Under the pieces are notes generated by a model that was not told where the DNA came from, made no database searches, and saw only the letters and a list, made by a program, of their open reading frames with translations. 64,000 nt of DNA from JAVVHE01 sp038238915 (GTDB lineage: Bacteria > Pseudomonadota > Alphaproteobacteria > Sphingomonadales > Sphingomonadaceae). The position numbers and the translations under genes are program-made. The stretch covers positions 62,001 through 126,000 of the forward strand of contig JBBSFH010000008.1 of assembly GCA_038238915.1 (NCBI GenBank), read 5' to 3'. Positions 42,540 to 52,185 of the stretch are shown one piece after another (position 1 is the first letter of the stretch; each line of letters starts with the position of its first letter).

Positions 42540-43237
42540 AGGCGGCGTCGCGCTCGCGCGGGGCGATCTCGCGCTCACGCTGATCCGATCGGACCGGCGC
42601 ACCTTGGGCATCACCGTCACCGCCGATGGTGCGGTGATCGTTCGCGCGCCGCGCCGCGCCGCGATGTCGCGCATCCTCGCCTTCATCGACACTCGCGCGA
42701 GCTGGATCGCCACCGCGCGCGCGGTTCGCCGCGATGTCGCCGCGCACCCCGTCGCCCGCCCATGCCGAGGGAGAAATCCATCTCCACCTCGGCCAGCCCT
42801 ACCGCCTCGCCGTCGAGACCGGCCTGCGTCCGCAGGTCCGGCTCGATGGCGAGCGGCTGGTGCTCACCCTCCACCGCCCCGGCCGCCTTGAAGCGCGTGC
42901 CACGCTCCTGAACGCATGGCGAATGGCGGAAGCGCGCGCGGTTTACGAGGATCGGCTGGCCGCGCTGTTCCCGCCCTTCGCAGCACGCGGCTTCCCCCGC
43001 CCCGGCCTCACCATCCGCGCGCTCAAGCGCCGCTGGGGCAGCATGAGCCGCAGCGGGCAGATGACACTCTCCGCCGATCTGATCCGCGCGCCAATCCCCG
43101 CGATCGATTTCGTCATCGCGCACGAGCTTTGCCATCTGGTGCACTTCGATCACGGGCCGGGGTTCAAGGCGCTGATGCGCGAGACGATGCCCGATCACGC
43201 GGCCCGCCGCGCGATGCTCGAGCGCGCGTTGCGCTGA
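42532..43237 (+). pseudogene. YgjP-type M48 metalloprotease, frameshifted
   Basis: The N-terminal half is read from the GTG at 42532 (VALARGDLALTLIRSDRRTL, IVRAPRRAAMSRILAFIDTR). The C-terminal half continues one frame over, from about 42755 (EGEIHLHLGQPYRLAVETGL) to the stop at 43237. It includes the RRWGSMSRSG and zinc site HELCHLVHFDHGPGF of the YgjP/DUF45 family. One extra base near 42745-42755, in a CACCCCG stretch, would explain the shift. Without it the protein would be a normal ~235 residues. It is either a recent pseudogene or a sequence error; the C-terminal half is not otherwise decayed. Confidence 0.75.
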
Positions 43238-43262
43238 ACCCGCGCGCGGCTACACTGGACCC

Positions 43263-44243
43263 ATGCACGCCCCCTACCCCGCCCTCCGCCTGCGCCGCAC
43301 GCGCGCCCACGCATGGTCCCGCGCCATGGTCGCCGAAACTCGACTTTCGCCGTCGGACCTGATCTGGCCGATCTTCGTCACTACCGGCACGCGCGAACGC
43401 CTCAAAACGCTGCCCTTCGTCGAGCGGGTGCCGCTTGCCGAACTCGGCGCGACCGTGCGCATCGCGGGCGAGGCAGGCATTCCCTGCATTGCGCTCTTCC
43501 CCCACGGCGAGCCGCGCTCGGAAGACGCCAAGACCGCGCTCTCTCCGGACAATCTGATGTGCCGTGCTATCGCGGAAGCCAAATCGGCGGCACCGCACGT
43601 GGGCGTGCTCGCGGATGTGGCGCTCGATCCGTACACCAGCCATGGCCACGATGGGCTGCTCGATGCACGCGGCGGGGTGGACAATGACGCCACGCTTGAG
43701 ATGCTCGTGGCCCAGGCGCTGGTGCAGGCGCGCGCGGGGGCGGACATCCTCGCACCCTCGGACATGATGGACGGTCGCATCGGCCGCATCCGCGCCGCGC
43801 TCGAGGCGGACGGCTTCCACTACGCCCAGATCATGGCCTACGCCGCCAAATATGCGAGCGCGCTCTACGGCCCGTTCCGCGAGGCTGTCGGCTCGCAGGG
43901 CGTGCTCAAAGGGGACAAGCGCGGCTACCAGATGGACTATGCCAACGCCGCCGAAGCACTGCGCGAAGTCGCGCTCGATCTGGCCGAGGGCGCGGACACC
44001 GTGATGGTCAAGCCCGGCCTTGCCTATCTCGATATCCTCGCCGCCGTCCGCGAGACCTACCGCGTTCCCACCTTCGCCTACCACACCAGCGGAGAGGCCG
44101 CGATGATCGAGGGCGCGGTGGCGATGGGCGCGATGGACCGGCACGCGGCGATCCTTGAAATCCTCACCGCCTTCAAGCGCGCGGGGGCAGCGGGTGTGCT
44201 GACGTACCACGCCCTAGATGCCGCGCGGTTGCTATCCCGCTAA
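43263..44243 (+). CDS. hemB: Delta-aminolevulinic acid dehydratase (porphobilinogen synthase)
   Basis: 326 residues. HemB joins two aminolevulinate molecules in the common tetrapyrrole pathway that feeds haem and bacteriochlorophyll. LADVALDPYTSHGHDGLLD, APSDMMDGRIGRIRAAL, the Schiff-base lysine in GDKRGYQMDYAN/DTVMVKPGLAYLD, and FAYHTSGEAAMIE are its marks. The metal-site sequence has DVALDPYTSHGHDG in place of the cysteine-rich zinc motif, as in Mg2+/alloregulated alphaproteobacterial enzymes. Confidence 0.97.
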   Translation: MHAPYPALRLRRTRAHAWSRAMVAETRLSPSDLIWPIFVTTGTRERLKTLPFVERVPLAELGATVRIAGEAGIPCIALFPHGEPRSEDAKTALSPDNLMCRAIAEAKSAAPHVGVLADVALDPYTSHGHDGLLDARGGVDNDATLEMLVAQALVQARAGADILAPSDMMDGRIGRIRAALEADGFHYAQIMAYAAKYASALYGPFREAVGSQGVLKGDKRGYQMDYANAAEALREVALDLAEGADTVMVKPGLAYLDILAAVRETYRVPTFAYHTSGEAAMIEGAVAMGAMDRHAAILEILTAFKRAGAAGVLTYHALDAARLLSR

Positions 44244-44247
44244 CGCG

Positions 44248-44277
44248 TTGAATACACAGCGTTCTTGCTGATAGTAT
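44248..44277 (+). promoter_or_regulatory. Possible promoter of the arylsulfotransferase gene
   Basis: TTGAAT (44248-44253) and TAGTAT (44272-44277), spaced 18 bases, lie in an AT-rich stretch after hemB, 115 bases before the GTG start. The local composition differs from the surrounding DNA. Confidence 0.35.
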
Positions 44278-44392
44278 TGCTGAGATGTGATCGAAAGTCT
44301 GACAAAGTAAATTAGATGAACCTTATTGCCTGTTTGCCAGCCGTTGGGTAGTTAGCCGCAGGTTTAGTCAACAGCCTCTTAGGGGACGGATC

Positions 44393-45889
44393 GTGACACA
44401 CAAGCCATTCGCGCGTCGCTGGATTGCGAGCTTGCTGGTCGCCAGCGTCGGCCTGGTAGCGAGCGCCGCTGCCCACGCTGCCGGTACCGCGATCGTGACC
44501 GGCGAAACGCAGGGGATCACTCCGTTTATTGGCACGGCGAGCGCGACCGTCGGCGGTGCCAAGCTCGCGTCGGTGATCGCGACCATACAACCGGTTGCGG
44601 GATCGCATACACGGCCGATGGCGCTCAGCTACAGTGCGGGCTACCTTACTCGCGCGCACAAGTTCGATGGTACCAACGTCACCATCCCGCTCACTTTCCT
44701 TTATGCCAACCAGACCAACACGATATCGCTATTGTTCAGATTCACCGACGGATCGAGCGTTGCAACAAGCGCAACGATCACAACACCCGCATACTCGACA
44801 TCCTGCGCAGGTCTGGTCAATCCCAATATCCAGCAGAATCGAACGACGATCGCCGATATCGGCTTCGATTATTTTGTTCTGAAGGATTATTGCAGTGGCG
44901 ATTCGCCAGCAATCGTCGATACGGACGGGAATGCCCGCTGGGTTGCGACCGCACACGTCGGGGTACAGAACTCGATCTTCTACAAGAACGCGGTCTATGC
45001 GAGCAATGGCGGTACCGGAGTGAATCGCATCGATCTCGACGGGACGGTAACCAGGATTGCCGAGTTCTCATCGCTCGGAGTCACCGGCTTCCATCACAAT
45101 ATCGATCCGGGCCGCAATGGTCTGATCATCGACGTGAATACCACGACCCAGACCGAATCCGTGAACATCGAGTTCGATCCCAAGACAGGCGCGGTCCTGA
45201 ACCGTTGGGATCTGGCCGATATTATTACCGCCGCAATGGTTGCCGGCGGAGACGATCCGAGCGGGTTCGTCTATTCCGGGCCGGACTGGTTTCACAATAA
45301 CGCCGTAACCTACAATAAGGCGGATAATACGCTGGTGTTGTCCAGCCGCGAAAATTTCGTGATCGCCGTGGATTACGATGCGCCCGCATCTGGCGTCAGG
45401 AAGATCCACTGGATCCTTGGCGATCCCACCAAGCACTGGCATCAGTACCCGTCACTTCAAAAATATGCGCTTACCCTCACCAACACCGATCTGTATCCGA
45501 TCGGTCAGCACGCCGTGTCTATCGATCACTTGGGCAATGTGTTGCTGTTTAACGATGGCGGGCAGAGCTTCTTCCAGACCCCGGCAGGCCAATCCCGGTC
45601 CTACAGCATCGCACAAAGCTTCAAGATTGATGCTGCGGGCAAAACGGCGACGCAGGTGTTCAACTACACGGATTTGAGCAAGCTAAGCTATATCTGTGGC
45701 AGCGTGTACGAAGGCACTCCCGGTGAGTATCTCGTCGATTACTCGCAGGAGCAGGCCGGCAATACCGAGATCCGCGGGCTCGGGTACAAGTCGCGTGTGA
45801 TCTTCGATATCAAATATCCGCTCACCGGTACCTGCGCAGAAGGATGGAACGCCAACGTATTTCCCGGCCACAGATTGACGTTCCAATAG
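44393..45889 (+). CDS. Arylsulfotransferase (ASST)-family periplasmic protein
   Basis: 498 residues from GTG, with AGGGGAC upstream and a signal peptide (IASLLVASVGLVASAAAHAA). The beta-propeller part has the ASST motif DWFHNNAVTYNKADNTLVLSS, where the histidine is the expected sulfate-carrying residue, and KIHWILGDPTKHW and GQHAVSIDHLGNVLLFNDGG. ASST moves sulfate from a phenolic sulfate to another phenol. An N-terminal ~120-residue beta domain precedes the propeller. Codon use is visibly less GC-rich than in neighbours, which suggests acquisition. No DsbL/DsbI partner lies beside it. Confidence 0.72.
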   Translation: MTHKPFARRWIASLLVASVGLVASAAAHAAGTAIVTGETQGITPFIGTASATVGGAKLASVIATIQPVAGSHTRPMALSYSAGYLTRAHKFDGTNVTIPLTFLYANQTNTISLLFRFTDGSSVATSATITTPAYSTSCAGLVNPNIQQNRTTIADIGFDYFVLKDYCSGDSPAIVDTDGNARWVATAHVGVQNSIFYKNAVYASNGGTGVNRIDLDGTVTRIAEFSSLGVTGFHHNIDPGRNGLIIDVNTTTQTESVNIEFDPKTGAVLNRWDLADIITAAMVAGGDDPSGFVYSGPDWFHNNAVTYNKADNTLVLSSRENFVIAVDYDAPASGVRKIHWILGDPTKHWHQYPSLQKYALTLTNTDLYPIGQHAVSIDHLGNVLLFNDGGQSFFQTPAGQSRSYSIAQSFKIDAAGKTATQVFNYTDLSKLSYICGSVYEGTPGEYLVDYSQEQAGNTEIRGLGYKSRVIFDIKYPLTGTCAEGWNANVFPGHRLTFQ

Positions 45890-45914
45890 CTTGGCGAGAG
45901 AGCAGGCTCTCCCG

Positions 45915-46469
45915 CTAGGCCCTCGCGGTCTCGAACAGGAACCACGTGCGGCGCTCGGCCTCGTCCATCCATACCTCGATCTGGCTGGTCGTCGCCGCAT
46001 CATCCTTGTCGTCCGCGATCTGATGCGCTTTGCCGAGCACCGCGCGGAACTTGCGATTGTCTTCCATCAATTCCGCCAGCGCCGCGAGCGGAGCCACATA
46101 TTCGGCATCGTTGTCGGCGAGACTGGCGTTGCGGGCCACCGCGCCGATCGAGGTCAGCGTGCGCTGGCCGAGCTTGCGGACGCGCTCGGCCACATCGTCG
46201 GTGATCGCGTAAATCTGCGTCGCCTGCTCGTCGAGCAGCAGGTGATAGTCGCGGAAGTGCGGCCCGCTCATGTGCCAGTGAAAATTCTTGGTCTTCATGT
46301 ACAAAACGAACGCATCGGCCAGCACGCCGTTCAGCGCATGCGCGATCGCGGCGGCGGCATTGTCCCCGATCGGGCCCGGCGTGTGCAGCGCGGGCGAGGG
46401 CCTCGTGTCCATCGGAGCAGCGGCGCGAGCCGCTTTGGGGCGCGTGGTTTTGGTGATGGCGCGGGCCAT
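45915..46469 (-). CDS. dps: Dps-family ferritin-like DNA-binding protein
   Basis: 184 residues from the ATG at 46469. The intersubunit ferroxidase motif is KNFHWHMSGPHFRDYHLLLDEQ. The lysine/arginine-rich N terminus (ARAITKTTRPKAARAA) could bind DNA. Dps stores iron and protects DNA from peroxide, which is useful in a cell that makes singlet oxygen in light. Single gene with its own start; convergent with the arylsulfotransferase. Confidence 0.93.
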   Translation of the reverse strand: MARAITKTTRPKAARAAAPMDTRPSPALHTPGPIGDNAAAAIAHALNGVLADAFVLYMKTKNFHWHMSGPHFRDYHLLLDEQATQIYAITDDVAERVRKLGQRTLTSIGAVARNASLADNDAEYVAPLAALAELMEDNRKFRAVLGKAHQIADDKDDAATTSQIEVWMDEAERRTWFLFETARA

Positions 46470-46616
46470 GGCTGTATCCTTCGGCGTTGTTGCGGGGATG
46501 TTACGGGGTCTTGAACCCACTACTGCGCAAGAAGGTCCGCGATCGATCGCGTCGGAGAATGACGCTACCGCGAGATGGGCAGCCGACCGGCTGCAGCCCC
46601 GGTCCGAAACCGCGCC

Positions 46617-48371
46617 TCACTCCTCGTCGGGATACGGCCCCTTGCCGCCCTCCGCGATGAACCGGTCAATGCGAGCGCTCAGCACGGGCAGCGGCACCGA
46701 TCCAAGCTCCAGCACCGCATCGTGAAATGCGCGGATGTTGAACCTCGGCCCGAGCGCGGCTTCGGCCTTGTGCCGCGCATCGAGAATCGCAAGCTCGCCC
46801 AGATAATAAGAGAGCGCCTGCCCCGGCCACGCGATGTAGCGATCGACCTCGTTCTCGATTTCGTGCGTCGATAACGCAGTATTGGCCGCCAGATATTGCT
46901 GCGCCTGTACGCGCGTCCACCCCTGCGAATGGATGCCCGTATCGACAACCAGCCGCGCGGCGCGCCAGTTCTGATAGCTCAACATCCCGAACCGCTCGTA
47001 GGGTGTCTCGTAAATACCCATCTCCAGCCCCAGCGTTTCGCAGTACAGCGCCCAGCCTTCGCCATAGGCCGAGATGTAGTAATTGCGCCGATAGGCCGGC
47101 AGCGCCTTGTTCTCCATCGCCAACGGCCCCTGGAACACATGCCCCGGCGCGGATTCGTGCAGCGTCAGTGCGGGCAGCGAATAGAGCGCGCGGCTCGGCA
47201 GATCGTAGGTGTTGACCAGATATTTGCCGAACCCGCCCCTGCCCGATGTGTAGAAGGGCGCGATGTCGGCGGGTACGGGCACGATCGCGAACCGCTGCCG
47301 GGGCAGATGCCCCACAAAATCGCCGATCTTGCCGTCCACCTTCTTGGCGATGAACGCCGCATCCTTCAGCAGTTCCTCGGGCGTCTTTGCGTAGAATCGC
47401 GGATCGGTCCGCAACTGCGCCAGAAACGCCGCGCGGTCGCCGGTGAAGCCTACCTCGGTCATCACCGCCTGCATCTCGCGCTGGATGCGCGCCACTTCGC
47501 GCAGACCGATCGCGTGGATTTGCGCGGGTGTGAGATCGGTGGTCGTGAATTCCCGGATCGTCGACTGATAATAGGCCTTGCCATCGGGCAGCGCCTCGGC
47601 GGCAAGCGCGGTGCGCGCGTGCGGGACGTAATCGTCGCGGAAGAATGCCAGCAGTTGCTGGTGCGCGGGGATCACCGCGTCACGGATCGCCGCGAGCCCC
47701 TGCGCGCGCAGATCGGCCTGTAGCGCAGGCGGGAACGCGGCGGGCATCGCCTTGAACGGGGCGTAATAGACCGTCGCTTCGGGCGCCGCTGTGGCGACCG
47801 ATACGATCGTCTCCTCGCGTCCGGTCAACGTCACGCGCGGCGGCGTAAAGCCGCGCACCGCGCCAGCGCGCATGTTTGCGATATTGTCGCGGAAATAGCG
47901 CGGGAAGACCTGAAGCTGCGCGATATAGTTGCGATAATCGGCCTCGCTGGTCAGCGACTGTCGCGCGGTCTCCGCCAGCCCGCCCCAAAAGCTTTCGTCG
48001 GCAGTCAGCGGCTTCTCGTAATCGCGGAAACGCTGCTGCGCGATCAGCACATCGAGCTGCGCGCGGTACACCTGATAATCGACAAGCGTTGCAGGCGAGA
48101 GACGCGCGGGATCGACCGTGTCCAGTTCACGCCGCACGCCCTGCCAATAGGCCAGCCGCGCCGCCTGCGCGGGTGCACTCACATCGGGGAGGACGGGATC
48201 GATGATCCTGGGATCGATGTCCGCCACGTGCTGCTCCACGCGCCACGCCCATTCGCGCGCGCTCAGCGCCTCGAAGCGCGCATCGGCATCGGTTCGCGCC
48301 GATGCGGGCACAGCCGCAAGTACCATCGCCGCGCAAAACACCAGCCGCGTCGCACCCTTGATGACGATCAT
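46617..48371 (-). CDS. DUF885-family secreted protein
   Basis: 584 residues from the ATG at 48371. Signal peptide (RLVFCAAMVLAAVPASA). The DUF885 core has LPALTLHESAPGHVFQGPLA and ISAYGEGWALYCETLGLEMG, which together resemble an HExxH-like zinc site plus downstream Glu, so a peptidase-like activity is possible. Length is normal for the family. No clear partner gene. Confidence 0.85.
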   Translation of the reverse strand: MIVIKGATRLVFCAAMVLAAVPASARTDADARFEALSAREWAWRVEQHVADIDPRIIDPVLPDVSAPAQAARLAYWQGVRRELDTVDPARLSPATLVDYQVYRAQLDVLIAQQRFRDYEKPLTADESFWGGLAETARQSLTSEADYRNYIAQLQVFPRYFRDNIANMRAGAVRGFTPPRVTLTGREETIVSVATAAPEATVYYAPFKAMPAAFPPALQADLRAQGLAAIRDAVIPAHQQLLAFFRDDYVPHARTALAAEALPDGKAYYQSTIREFTTTDLTPAQIHAIGLREVARIQREMQAVMTEVGFTGDRAAFLAQLRTDPRFYAKTPEELLKDAAFIAKKVDGKIGDFVGHLPRQRFAIVPVPADIAPFYTSGRGGFGKYLVNTYDLPSRALYSLPALTLHESAPGHVFQGPLAMENKALPAYRRNYYISAYGEGWALYCETLGLEMGIYETPYERFGMLSYQNWRAARLVVDTGIHSQGWTRVQAQQYLAANTALSTHEIENEVDRYIAWPGQALSYYLGELAILDARHKAEAALGPRFNIRAFHDAVLELGSVPLPVLSARIDRFIAEGGKGPYPDEE

Positions 48372-48535
48372 TTCACTACCACCCTGCCACATGACGCAGT
48401 GTCATCGCGCGCCGTGCAGCGCCTGTCCACATCGTCACTGGCGAGGTTGGTCCCCGCGCGTTACGCTCACGTCCCAGCGCGAACCGCAACCGTCGGACTC
48501 TTCGCGCGTTTACGGTTATCCCTATGGAGACGCGC

Positions 48536-48865
48536 ATGAAAAACACTTTAGCGATGGCCGCCCTGACCGCGATGGTTTGTGGTTCGGTTGCAATTCCAAC
48601 CGCGGCGCTGGCCGACCACCAAAACTATGACCGGCACCATTATTCCCGTCATCACCATGCCTATCATGGCCAGGATAGGGATTATCGCCGTCGCTGTGAC
48701 GGCGGCAATGGCGCGGTCGGCACGGTCGGCGGCGGCGTTGGCGGCGCGGTCCTCGGGAATGCACTCGGCGGCGGCGTTCTGGGCACGGTCGCGGGCGGTG
48801 TCGGCGGCGCGCTCGTGGGTCGTCACTTCGATAAGGTGCATACCCGCCACCGTAACGGCTGCTGA
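48536..48865 (+). CDS. Glycine-zipper 2TM-domain protein
   Basis: 109 residues with signal peptide (AALTAMVCGSVAIPTAALA), a histidine/tyrosine-rich stretch (YDRHHYSRHHHAYHG), and a glycine zipper (VGGGVGGAVLGNALGGGVLG) repeated twice. The ATG at 48536 has GGAGA five bases upstream; an ATG at 48524 is possible. Such proteins sit in or near the outer membrane; function unknown. Confidence 0.75.
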   Translation: MKNTLAMAALTAMVCGSVAIPTAALADHQNYDRHHYSRHHHAYHGQDRDYRRRCDGGNGAVGTVGGGVGGAVLGNALGGGVLGTVAGGVGGALVGRHFDKVHTRHRNGC

Positions 48866-48917
48866 CGAACTGGCCCGACGGTTGTCGGGCCAACCGCCGC
48901 ACCCACCCGCCCGGTGG

Positions 48918-49694
48918 TCACCGGTCGAGCACGGGATCGACCGGCCGTTCGAATTCCCAGCGATGCCGCTCCTCGATCGTCGCAGCGATCGGCTCGCCCG
49001 CAGCATTGCGTGACGGCTCGAAGCGAAATCGCCGCTGGATCAGGGCACAGGTCAGTTCGTCAAGCTCGCTGCTCCCGCTGGAAGCGGTCACCGCGCAGTC
49101 GCTGACCCTGCCCGTGGCGTCCACGTCGTAACGCACGATAACGCTTCCGCCCGTGCCGCGATCGCGGAGATCGCGCGGCAGATCAGTGAACTGTAGCCGC
49201 CCCTTGATCTGGCGCGGCGGAATATCGCCCCCACCCACCCCATCGCCATCTCCCCGATCGCCCGCTCCAGTACCGTCCCCGCGCCCTCCCGCCCCTTCCC
49301 CCGCGCCCGACACGTCCGAAGAACCCGACGCAGTCGCCGTCCCCGCCCCCGCCTTCAACGCCGCAACGACCGGCGGGCGGACAAGCGGCACGACCACCGG
49401 CTTTGGCGCGACGATCGGAGTCGCCCGCGCGCGTAGATTGGGTGCCGACGCTCGGCCGGACGCATGGCTCCGCCTCGGCCGTTCGACGCGTGGCTGGATC
49501 GGTGGTTTCGCAGGCACGGGTTCCCGAAGACCCAGCAAGACGATCCGTGGCTGCTCGCGGAGCTTGTGCCCGATGGTCAGCCCTAAGAGCAGAATCGACG
49601 CGAGCAGGGCGACGATGATCGTCGCTCCCACGACCCCGCGCAACCGATCTTCAACGCTTGCTTGCATGGGGCTGCTGGTTCGTCCGTGAGGCAT
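48918..49694 (-). CDS. TonB-like protein
   Basis: 258 residues from the ATG at 49694, supported by GGGAG 7 bases upstream. One membrane helix (VVGATIIVALLASILLLGL), a proline/arginine-rich linker (PVPAKPPIQPRVERPRRS), a Gly/Asp-rich spacer, and a C-terminal TonB box-binding domain (GGSVIVRYDVDATGRVSDCAV, RRFRFEPSRNAAGEPI). It may energise TonB-dependent receptors. No exbB/exbD are adjacent. Confidence 0.8.
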   Translation of the reverse strand: MPHGRTSSPMQASVEDRLRGVVGATIIVALLASILLLGLTIGHKLREQPRIVLLGLREPVPAKPPIQPRVERPRRSHASGRASAPNLRARATPIVAPKPVVVPLVRPPVVAALKAGAGTATASGSSDVSGAGEGAGGRGDGTGAGDRGDGDGVGGGDIPPRQIKGRLQFTDLPRDLRDRGTGGSVIVRYDVDATGRVSDCAVTASSGSSELDELTCALIQRRFRFEPSRNAAGEPIAATIEERHRWEFERPVDPVLDR

Positions 49695-49760
49695 CGCTTC
49701 GCTCCCGGCCCAACGCATCAGCCGCGCCCCGAGGGGCAGCGCGCGCGATATTCCGCCCGA

Positions 49761-51290
49761 TCAGGCGGCGGCTGGCACGGGTTCACGCACGCGCTTTGCC
49801 TCGGCCTCCTCGCGGCCCTCGCCCGCCGCATACACGATCGCCGCCGCAATCAGCGCCGGCAACAGCGCCAGCGGAGACAGGCGCGCAAGCAGCAGCGCCG
49901 CGCCGCCCCACGCGCCCACCATCACCAACTCGGCGAATCCGAGCACCCAGCCCGCGCGCTGACGCTGGCGAAACGCCTTGCGCGGCGCGGGCTTGCCGTA
50001 CCAGCCCTGCAGCGCCGCCGCACTCGCTCCCGACACCGTCGCCATCACCACCGCAATCGCTCCCGACCACGGATGGATCCTCGCCGCGATCGCCGCCGGG
50101 ATAAGCGCCAGCATAACGGGCGGAGCGCAAGCTGCGATCCATTTCGCCCGGCGCACCTGCCCGGCCAGAACGGGCGCCGCCGCGAGCAGTTCGGGCGCAT
50201 CCTCGGCACAAATCGTCAGCCATCCCAGGCTCGATGCCAGAAACCCGGCGAAAACCGTTGCCGCCGCCGCGAGCCTTGGCGCATCGAAGCCGTTCGCACC
50301 GCCCCGGAACACCAGCGCAACAACGGGGATCAGGAAAACGAGCCGCAGCGTCACCTGCGCCAGCAGTTCGGGATCGCGCGCGAGCAGGCGCAGCTCCTTG
50401 CCCACCAGGATTTGCGTCAGCCCCGAGGCGAAGCGCGGCGTACCCTCCGCCAGACGCCTCGCACGCGGCAGATCGGTTGGCGGCTCGACGATCACGCGCG
50501 CAGCAATCCGCGTCGCCCCCCACGCGCCGATCGCCGCCAACCCCAGCATCGCAACAAGTGGTCCCGGCGCTCCGAGCGCGGCGCGTGCAGGCCAATCGAG
50601 TGGCACCGGCGGCGCGCGGGAATGGAGCAGCGCACCGCCTAGGCGTCGCGCAGTCGCGGGTGCGATATTCTGCGCCTGAAACCCCAGAAACACGACCGCG
50701 CCGAGCAGACCCGCGCCCACCTGCAGCACCACCCGCGCCCCGCGCGGACCGATCGCCCGGTACAGCGCACGCGCGGCCAGAAAGGCGATCGCGGTCGCCA
50801 CCACCGCAAGTACGAGGATCATCGCAAGACCGCCCAACAGTCCGGGCCTGCCGAGAACCGCGCTCGCCAGCAGGAACGGGCCGAACAGGAACAGGAACGG
50901 CAGCGCGACCGAAGCATAGAGCCCCACCGCCTTGGCCGCGAGCACACGGCCCGGCGGGACCGGCGCGGAGAGCAGCAGATCGAGATCCGCGCGGTTATGA
51001 AAAGTCCGCAGAACCCCCGCGACCGCCGGCGGGAGCATGATCATCCCTACCCCCGCCAGGATCAGCGATACGATATTGATCGCAGCCGCGCCCGGCGCAC
51101 GGTTCGGTAACTGGCTGAGCCCGATCGCGGCAAGAATGCCGAGCACGGCGGGCAGCAATCCCAGCAACAGCATCGGCCACATCTTGCGCAGCGCCCGCCT
51201 GCCGAGCGCGCGCCAGGCGAGGCGCATCTCGTGCGCGAACAGCCATGGAAAACTGCCGGGTACACGCCGGACCGCCGAGCCGAAGATCAC
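49761..51290 (-). CDS. ABC transporter membrane protein
   Basis: 509 residues from GTG, which overlaps the stop of the upstream ATPase (GTGA). About ten hydrophobic helices (for example MWPMLLLGLLPAVLGILAAIG, GLLGGLAMILVLAVVATAIAF) and long arginine-containing loops. I do not recognise a named family. Coupling to the ATPase gene indicates an ABC-2-type exporter, substrate unknown. Confidence 0.7.
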   Translation of the reverse strand: MIFGSAVRRVPGSFPWLFAHEMRLAWRALGRRALRKMWPMLLLGLLPAVLGILAAIGLSQLPNRAPGAAAINIVSLILAGVGMIMLPPAVAGVLRTFHNRADLDLLLSAPVPPGRVLAAKAVGLYASVALPFLFLFGPFLLASAVLGRPGLLGGLAMILVLAVVATAIAFLAARALYRAIGPRGARVVLQVGAGLLGAVVFLGFQAQNIAPATARRLGGALLHSRAPPVPLDWPARAALGAPGPLVAMLGLAAIGAWGATRIAARVIVEPPTDLPRARRLAEGTPRFASGLTQILVGKELRLLARDPELLAQVTLRLVFLIPVVALVFRGGANGFDAPRLAAAATVFAGFLASSLGWLTICAEDAPELLAAAPVLAGQVRRAKWIAACAPPVMLALIPAAIAARIHPWSGAIAVVMATVSGASAAALQGWYGKPAPRKAFRQRQRAGWVLGFAELVMVGAWGGAALLLARLSPLALLPALIAAAIVYAAGEGREEAEAKRVREPVPAAA

Positions 51291-52066
51291 GGCTGCGCGA
51301 CGGCGATAAACAGATCCTCGAGCGTCGCATCCCCCGTTCCGCGCGCCGCGCGAAGTTCGGCCAGCGTCCCTTCGGCGACCAGCCTGCCGGCCGCGATGAT
51401 GCCAATCCGGTCCGCAAGCCGTTCGGCGACCTCGAGAATATGCGTGGTCAAAATCACCGTCGCGCCACCGCGCACGCGCTCCAGAAGCAAATCCTTCACC
51501 TGCCTTGCGATGCTGACGTCGAGACCGGTCAGCGGCTCATCGAGGATCAGCAGCCTCGGATCATGGATCAGCGCACCCGCAAGCGCGGCCTTCTGCTTCA
51601 TGCCGCGCGAAAACCCCTCGCACCGCTCCCCGCGCTGATCCCAAAGGCCGAGCATCTTGAGCAACTGTTCGGCACGCGTCCCCGCCTCGTCGGCAGGCAC
51701 GCCCCACAACCCCGCGACGAACTCCAGATACTCGAGCGGCGTCAGCTTGTCGTAGAGCAGCGGCTCGTCGGGCAACCACGCCACCAGCCGCTTCGCCGCG
51801 AGCGGATCGGCGCGCGCATCGATGCCGAACACGTGGATCGTACCCGAATCGGGTGCGAGCAGCCCCGCCACCATTCGCAGCGTCGTCGTCTTGCCCGCGC
51901 CATTGGGGCCCAGCAGCGCGTACAGTTCTCCCGCGCGCACGCTCAAATCGAGATCATCGACCGCAGGCTTGCCAAACGCCTTGCACAGCCCGGTCAGGAC
52001 AAGAGCGGGGACGAGTTCGCCGGTTGGCACCGGGATGCCGTTAGCGCAGTCGGCGGCGGTTTCCAT
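51287..52066 (-). CDS. ABC transporter ATP-binding protein
   Basis: 259 residues from the ATG at 52066. Walker A GPNGAGKTT, signature FSRGMKQK, Walker B LLILDEPLTGLD, switch TTHI. This is the CcmA/NatA type common in ABC-2 exporters. It is followed directly by its membrane partner. Divergent from the acyl-CoA synthetase gene. Confidence 0.9.
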   Translation of the reverse strand: METAADCANGIPVPTGELVPALVLTGLCKAFGKPAVDDLDLSVRAGELYALLGPNGAGKTTTLRMVAGLLAPDSGTIHVFGIDARADPLAAKRLVAWLPDEPLLYDKLTPLEYLEFVAGLWGVPADEAGTRAEQLLKMLGLWDQRGERCEGFSRGMKQKAALAGALIHDPRLLILDEPLTGLDVSIARQVKDLLLERVRGGATVILTTHILEVAERLADRIGIIAAGRLVAEGTLAELRAARGTGDATLEDLFIAVAQP

Positions 52067-52185
52067 CCGAATTTTTTGGGCAGGTCGCGCAACGCGCCCT
52101 CTTGCGACTGCGTGCAATCCCATCACTATCGGCAATGCGAAAACGCGACTAGCTGCACCGATCGCACCAAAGGGAGCCGCGCCAA

